Program-made: the position numbers and the translations under genes
Part shown: positions 60,581 through 64,000 of the stretch, in pieces
Position numbering within the stretch: the stretch's first letter is position 1
How the letters are laid out: each line of letters opens with the position of its first letter
Assembly (NCBI RefSeq): GCF_000150275.1
Contig: NW_002060943.1
Location: 3,065,264-3,129,263, forward strand
Source: Trichoplax adhaerens
Taxonomy: Eukaryota; Placozoa; Uniplacotomia; Trichoplacea; Trichoplacidae
Direction of reading: 5' to 3'
DNA: 64,000 nt
Notes under the pieces: model-generated
What the model was told of the DNA's origin: nothing
The model's input: only the letters and a program-made list of their open reading frames with translations
Databases searched by the model: none

Positions 60581-62367
60581 ATGGCCTACAGAAGCAAAAT
60601 GTTATCCTTGATCTACTGTAGAACTCTATCGCATGGTAGATTAGCAAAGCCATGCATCAATGGTCGATTTTTATCACAGCAAGTGGATGATGATCATCAT
60701 CATCATTGGCCAGAACTGACTTACCCTCGACGTGTAGACGAAGAGGTTAGCAAACGGAAAGCAAGACTTTTATACCAAAGCAGGTAAAGCTAATGAAATT
60801 TTGCATCTATCCTTCTTTACATACTTGATATGGCTGCCTATGCCTCGATCGGTTATGATAATTCAATAGTTACCACTGTAAAGCAAAGCAATCCATGCAC
60901 ATTCTAGCCTAGATTCAATCTTGTTATGCAATAATAACAAGACAACGCGATCTGTTTTATGCATGCACTCTTAGCAATTCTTGATGTAAAAATACTGCGT
61001 ATAGATTCAATGTTGTTGTTTAATAATAACAAGACAACGCTCTCTGTTTTATCCATGCACTCTTGGCAATCCTTGATGTAAAAATACTGTATTACTTGCA
61101 CAATTGCACACTCTAGTCTAGATTCAATGTTGTTGTGTAATAATAACAAGACAACGCTCTCTGTTTTATGCATGCACTCTTGGCAATTCTTGATGTAAAA
61201 ATACTGTATTCAATCTTATTATGCAATAATAACAAGACCGTTAACGCTCTCTGTTTTATGCATGCACTCTTAGCAATTCTTGATGTAAAAATACTGTATT
61301 ACTTGCACAATTGCACACTCTAGTCTAGATTCAATGTTGTTGTGCAATAATAACAAGGCAACGCTCTCTGTTTTATCCATGCGCTCTTGGCAATCCTTGA
61401 GGAAAAAATACTGTATTACTTGCACGTTAGGACGATTCAGATTTTGAACTTTAGCATGCACAAAATTATGGAAAGTCATGGGGATAGACGCCTATGATCT
61501 GAAAGTGTCTGAACTCGACTCGGTACATGCTGAATTGGCCTGATACACATTCTAAGCTAGACTCAATGTCGTTGTGCAATAATAATATAAAGCACATCAA
61601 CAGCTAGTTCTACATACTTGCTTACGAATGGATAGGTCATGTAATGCTAGATTCAAGACATATTATAGTACGATCCTTCCTGCAAACAGACTTGCAGGAA
61701 TCAATTGTACAACATCAGGGACTACTACCGGCTAATTTTATACTTTCTCCCCAGGCTGAAAATACCCAAGGTAAAAATAGGGGGTAGATTACGAAAACAA
61801 GTGCAAAAATGAGCTGGTAGTAATCCCTGACAACATTCAGTACCTCAATGCACTGTAGTAGATCCCGTAGCATTATGGTAGTGTGCAAGGAAGCATCGAT
61901 ATACTACAGCTTAAATCAATCAAATACTCAATGTTCTCATTGGATGCTTGCAGAAAACGTGGAATTAAAGAAAATGACTTACTCCTAAGGTAAATCACTG
62001 ATCGTGACAATATCTTAAAAAACATAATGTTTAAATTACTTAGCAATCAATCGACTCCATAGAAATTAACCTATAATAAACTGCAGTAATAATAGCAAGG
62101 ATCTAATAAAACTACTAATCCGCCTTTCTTGCTCTTCGGTAAATTTATAGCAACTTTGCCCATCATTTTCTACATAAAATGGACAACCAACAGCTGGACC
62201 AGTATGACAGACTCCTTAATGAATCTAGCAATGAATGGGAACTTTATTACTGGATCATAGGAACGAAATCGGTACCTACTGAATTTGATAATGAAATCAT
62301 GGCTATGCTTCAAAAGTACGCTTCCAATAAGGACAGAGAAACAAGATTCCATCAGCCACCTCTATAA
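60581..62367 (+). CDS. SDHAF2: Succinate dehydrogenase assembly factor 2
   Basis: SDHAF2 (Sdh5) is a mitochondrial matrix protein that promotes covalent FAD attachment to the flavoprotein subunit of complex II. Three exons, 60581-60783, 61954-61989 and 62151-62367, give 151 aa (human 166). The first exon encodes a mitochondrial targeting region (basic, few acids, to about residue 35) and then a His-rich stretch (DDHHHHWPEL). The conserved fold begins at VSKRKARLLYQSRKRG, whose RKRG is split over the intron; the RG-containing helix is central to SDHA binding. The rest continues SNFAHHFLHKMDNQQLDQYD, RLLNESSNEWELYYW and a final helical part ending HQPPL. Intron 1 (1170 bp) carries a tandem repeat and a miniature transposon, yet the splice borders are intact. 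Confidence 0.95.
60910..61425. repeat. Tandem repeat in SDHAF2 intron 1 (five copies)
   Basis: Five copies of a unit of about 85-117 bp start near 60911, 61006, 61129, 61210 and 61328. The shared core runs GATTCAATGTTGTTGTG, AATAATAACAAG, AACGCTCTCTGTTTTAT, CATGCACTCTTGGCAAT, CTTGATGTAAAAATACTG. Copies 2 and 4 carry an extra tail TATTACTTGCACAATTGCAC, so a two-unit higher-order pattern is visible. A truncated sixth copy of the first block lies near 61558-61583. Confidence 0.9.
61716..61829. mobile_element. 114-bp hAT-like MITE in SDHAF2 intron 1
   Basis: The element is bounded by inverted ends: the left end reads CAGGGACTACTACCGGCT, and the right end read inward is CAGGGATTACTACCAGCT (16 of 18 matching), with similarity continuing through AATTTT/CATTTT. 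It is flanked by a direct repeat ACAACAT (61709-61715 and 61830-61836) that looks like a target-site duplication. CAGGG ends suggest the hAT superfamily, although hAT duplications are usually 8 bp. There is no coding capacity, so it would depend on a transposase elsewhere. Confidence 0.85.
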
Positions 62368-64000
62368 TCATAATTAATGTTACAATATCCAAATGATCTT
62401 TCCTTATGGATAGTATGTTGCGTCTCTATAGCATGCTTGCTATCGGATAATAATTGTAGTTTTAAGTATTACTCCAATTAGTGACGTTGCATTTGTGCTC
62501 TGATTAACCAACGTTACAATAGTTCTACAATTTTTTGTGTTACATATAATCCTATCTATTAAGTAGCAGAGCTCGATAGAAAGGCTTCCATTACATCTCG
62601 TAACTTCTCCGTCGATTACGGTGCTTTATTTATTCGACATACCTTTCATGTATGTAGCATTTGTTCATAACCGATGAATCGAATTGTACTATAGATTACC
62701 AAAACGTCATATCCATGTTTTTAACGCATTAAATGAATATTATATGATCTTGTGCAAGAGTGATATTTATGTATTAGGCTTTGATTTCACCACACTGTGG
62801 AATGATTAAAGGCGTCGTAGATTTGGACAATCTGCTTCTACTACTGCATTTATGTAGCTTTCGTACTTTTACTATACGCAGTAATTGTCAGTCAGTGACC
62901 AACCAAAAATATTTCTCTAGTTCCTACAGCGGTCGTAAGATTGCTAAATATCTTTCTAAGCTAATCGACTACCTTGAACGAACCTACGCACAGGTGTCAA
63001 TTTTAAAGTAAAATACCTACATCAAGAATTCAACATTATGGAAATGTAAGAAAATCAACTTGTTATCAATATACTTCGTATCATTATGTTATGCTATTTT
63101 TATGAAAAGTAATTGAATAGTTGAAAAATTAATTCTTTATATTAAGCAGCGAACGTCCTTGATCAGGATTTATCACTAATGATGCTTTACGTACGTGGCA
63201 TAAAATTAAAAGTCATACATAAGATAACTACTTTTAATATTACAGTTTAATATTTTCAGGGTTTTTTATAGCGTTGACTTGTTCGAAATAAATGTTCACA
63301 TCCCTAGAGCTCGGCCAAATAAGATAGTTCAATGTTATAAACTAGACAAGCAAATATACCTATATGGGCTTTTAGATTGCTAGAAGCTCGCTCTTGTGAT
63401 CGATTATGATCAGACCAATAGGAAATTGTAACCAAGTTGATATGCAAAGAATTTATTTCATAACTAAATTTGTGTACTTGTAATACTGTAATGAAGTCTT
63501 TGACCTTCGACTTTTCGTCTAGTAGATCATGTCACTTACAAAAGTACAGGCTATATTGCAATGATAATCTCCAAGATTTGATAATAGATTCCATGACTAA
63601 CTTAAAGATTTCACTTAGCATCATGTATGGTACCAAAATTTTGCTGGTTTTGATTAGTACTATGATCTGTAGCATAATGATAAAACATTTAAAATTCTGG
63701 CGTATGATGCTAGCACAACACATGATATGAGCAGCATCCAGATCCACTCAGTTGATTTGAAAAAATTCACCCTTTCAATTCTGTATAATTGCGGATTGAT
63801 TTATAAGCATTTTAAAGGGCCGTAATAAAATAGGAAAAAGACAGGTGATAATATTGCTATGCAATTAAATTTCGAATTTAAACATCATAGCACTTGTAAG
63901 CGTATATCGACTATCACCATTGCATTAATCCGTTGAATGCAATTTACTTAGCACGCATAATTCGGCTTCAAATTAGCTACTTATCCTAGCAATGACCGGG
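62368..64000. other. Right flank, no confirmed gene
   Basis: No gene was supported. Open frames at 62781-63011 (plus), 63470-63730 (plus) and 63532-63747 (minus) are AT-driven and unrecognised. By the pattern of the window, a minus-strand gene would be expected to end here or just beyond; a weak fragment near 63140-63205 on the minus strand was considered and rejected. Confidence 0.4.

Noticed and set aside
63140-63205. Minus-strand fragment resembling a J-domain helix or the end of a DNAJC27-like protein
   Set aside because: The similarity is a handful of residues (VRKASLVINPDQG); no partner exons were found upstream.
1-64000. tRNA or rRNA genes
   Set aside because: I saw no cloverleaf-like A/B box pair or rRNA signature by eye; this is a weak negative because no scanner was run.

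Overview
The window is nuclear DNA from an animal, probably an early-branching one (sponge or placozoan grade). It is AT-rich. Every gene I could reconstruct except two is split by short introns, and its closest recognisable relatives are animal proteins: Rabankyrin-5, sesquipedalian/PHETA, APC7, PTRH2, NAA25, INTS5, GNPTAB, TMEM41B, SDHAF2 and CHCHD2/10. Several genes have more exons than I recall for the human genes. I cannot name the species. No rRNA, tRNA, CRISPR array, viral gene or bacterial operon was seen.

Layout, left to right: an array of three long repeat copies (about 120-1133); CHCHD2/10-like gene (minus, 2882-4208); ANKFY1 (plus, 5945-11688); PHETA-like PH-domain gene (minus, 13419-14273); APC7 (plus, 17812-22814); PTRH2 (minus, 24091-25789); an unrecognised lysine-rich protein (plus, 26454-27426); NAA25 (minus, 28263-34048); a degenerate ~100-bp repeat field and a 33-bp minisatellite (35.0-37.25 kb); a single-exon tail-anchored GTPase-like protein (plus, 37875-38453); INTS5 (minus, 39898-45503); (TGTAC)n-rich DNA; GNPTAB (plus, 47377-54991); TMEM41B (minus, 56020-58105); SDHAF2 (plus, 60581-62367), whose first intron holds a tandem repeat and a 114-bp hAT-like miniature transposon. 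The last 1.6 kb has no convincing gene.

The 12 genes alternate strand perfectly (-+-+-+-+-+-+), giving six head-to-head pairs. The five tail-to-tail gaps are short (0.8-1.7 kb). The head-to-head gaps run from 0.66 to 3.8 kb and carry most of the intergenic repeats. Functionally this is a housekeeping block: endosome traffic (ANKFY1, PHETA), lysosomal enzyme targeting (GNPTAB), ER lipid scrambling (TMEM41B), mitochondria (CHCHD2/10, PTRH2, SDHAF2), cell cycle (APC7), N-terminal acetylation (NAA25) and snRNA/transcription control (INTS5). There is no sign that the genes form one pathway.

Exon boundaries were read by hand, using reading frame, GT/GC-AG borders and remembered similarity to human proteins; no alignment program was run. 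For ANKFY1, APC7, PTRH2, NAA25, GNPTAB, TMEM41B, SDHAF2 and CHCHD2/10 the exon lengths sum to whole codons with consistent phases. The first exons of ANKFY1 and NAA25 are weak, and that of INTS5 was not found.
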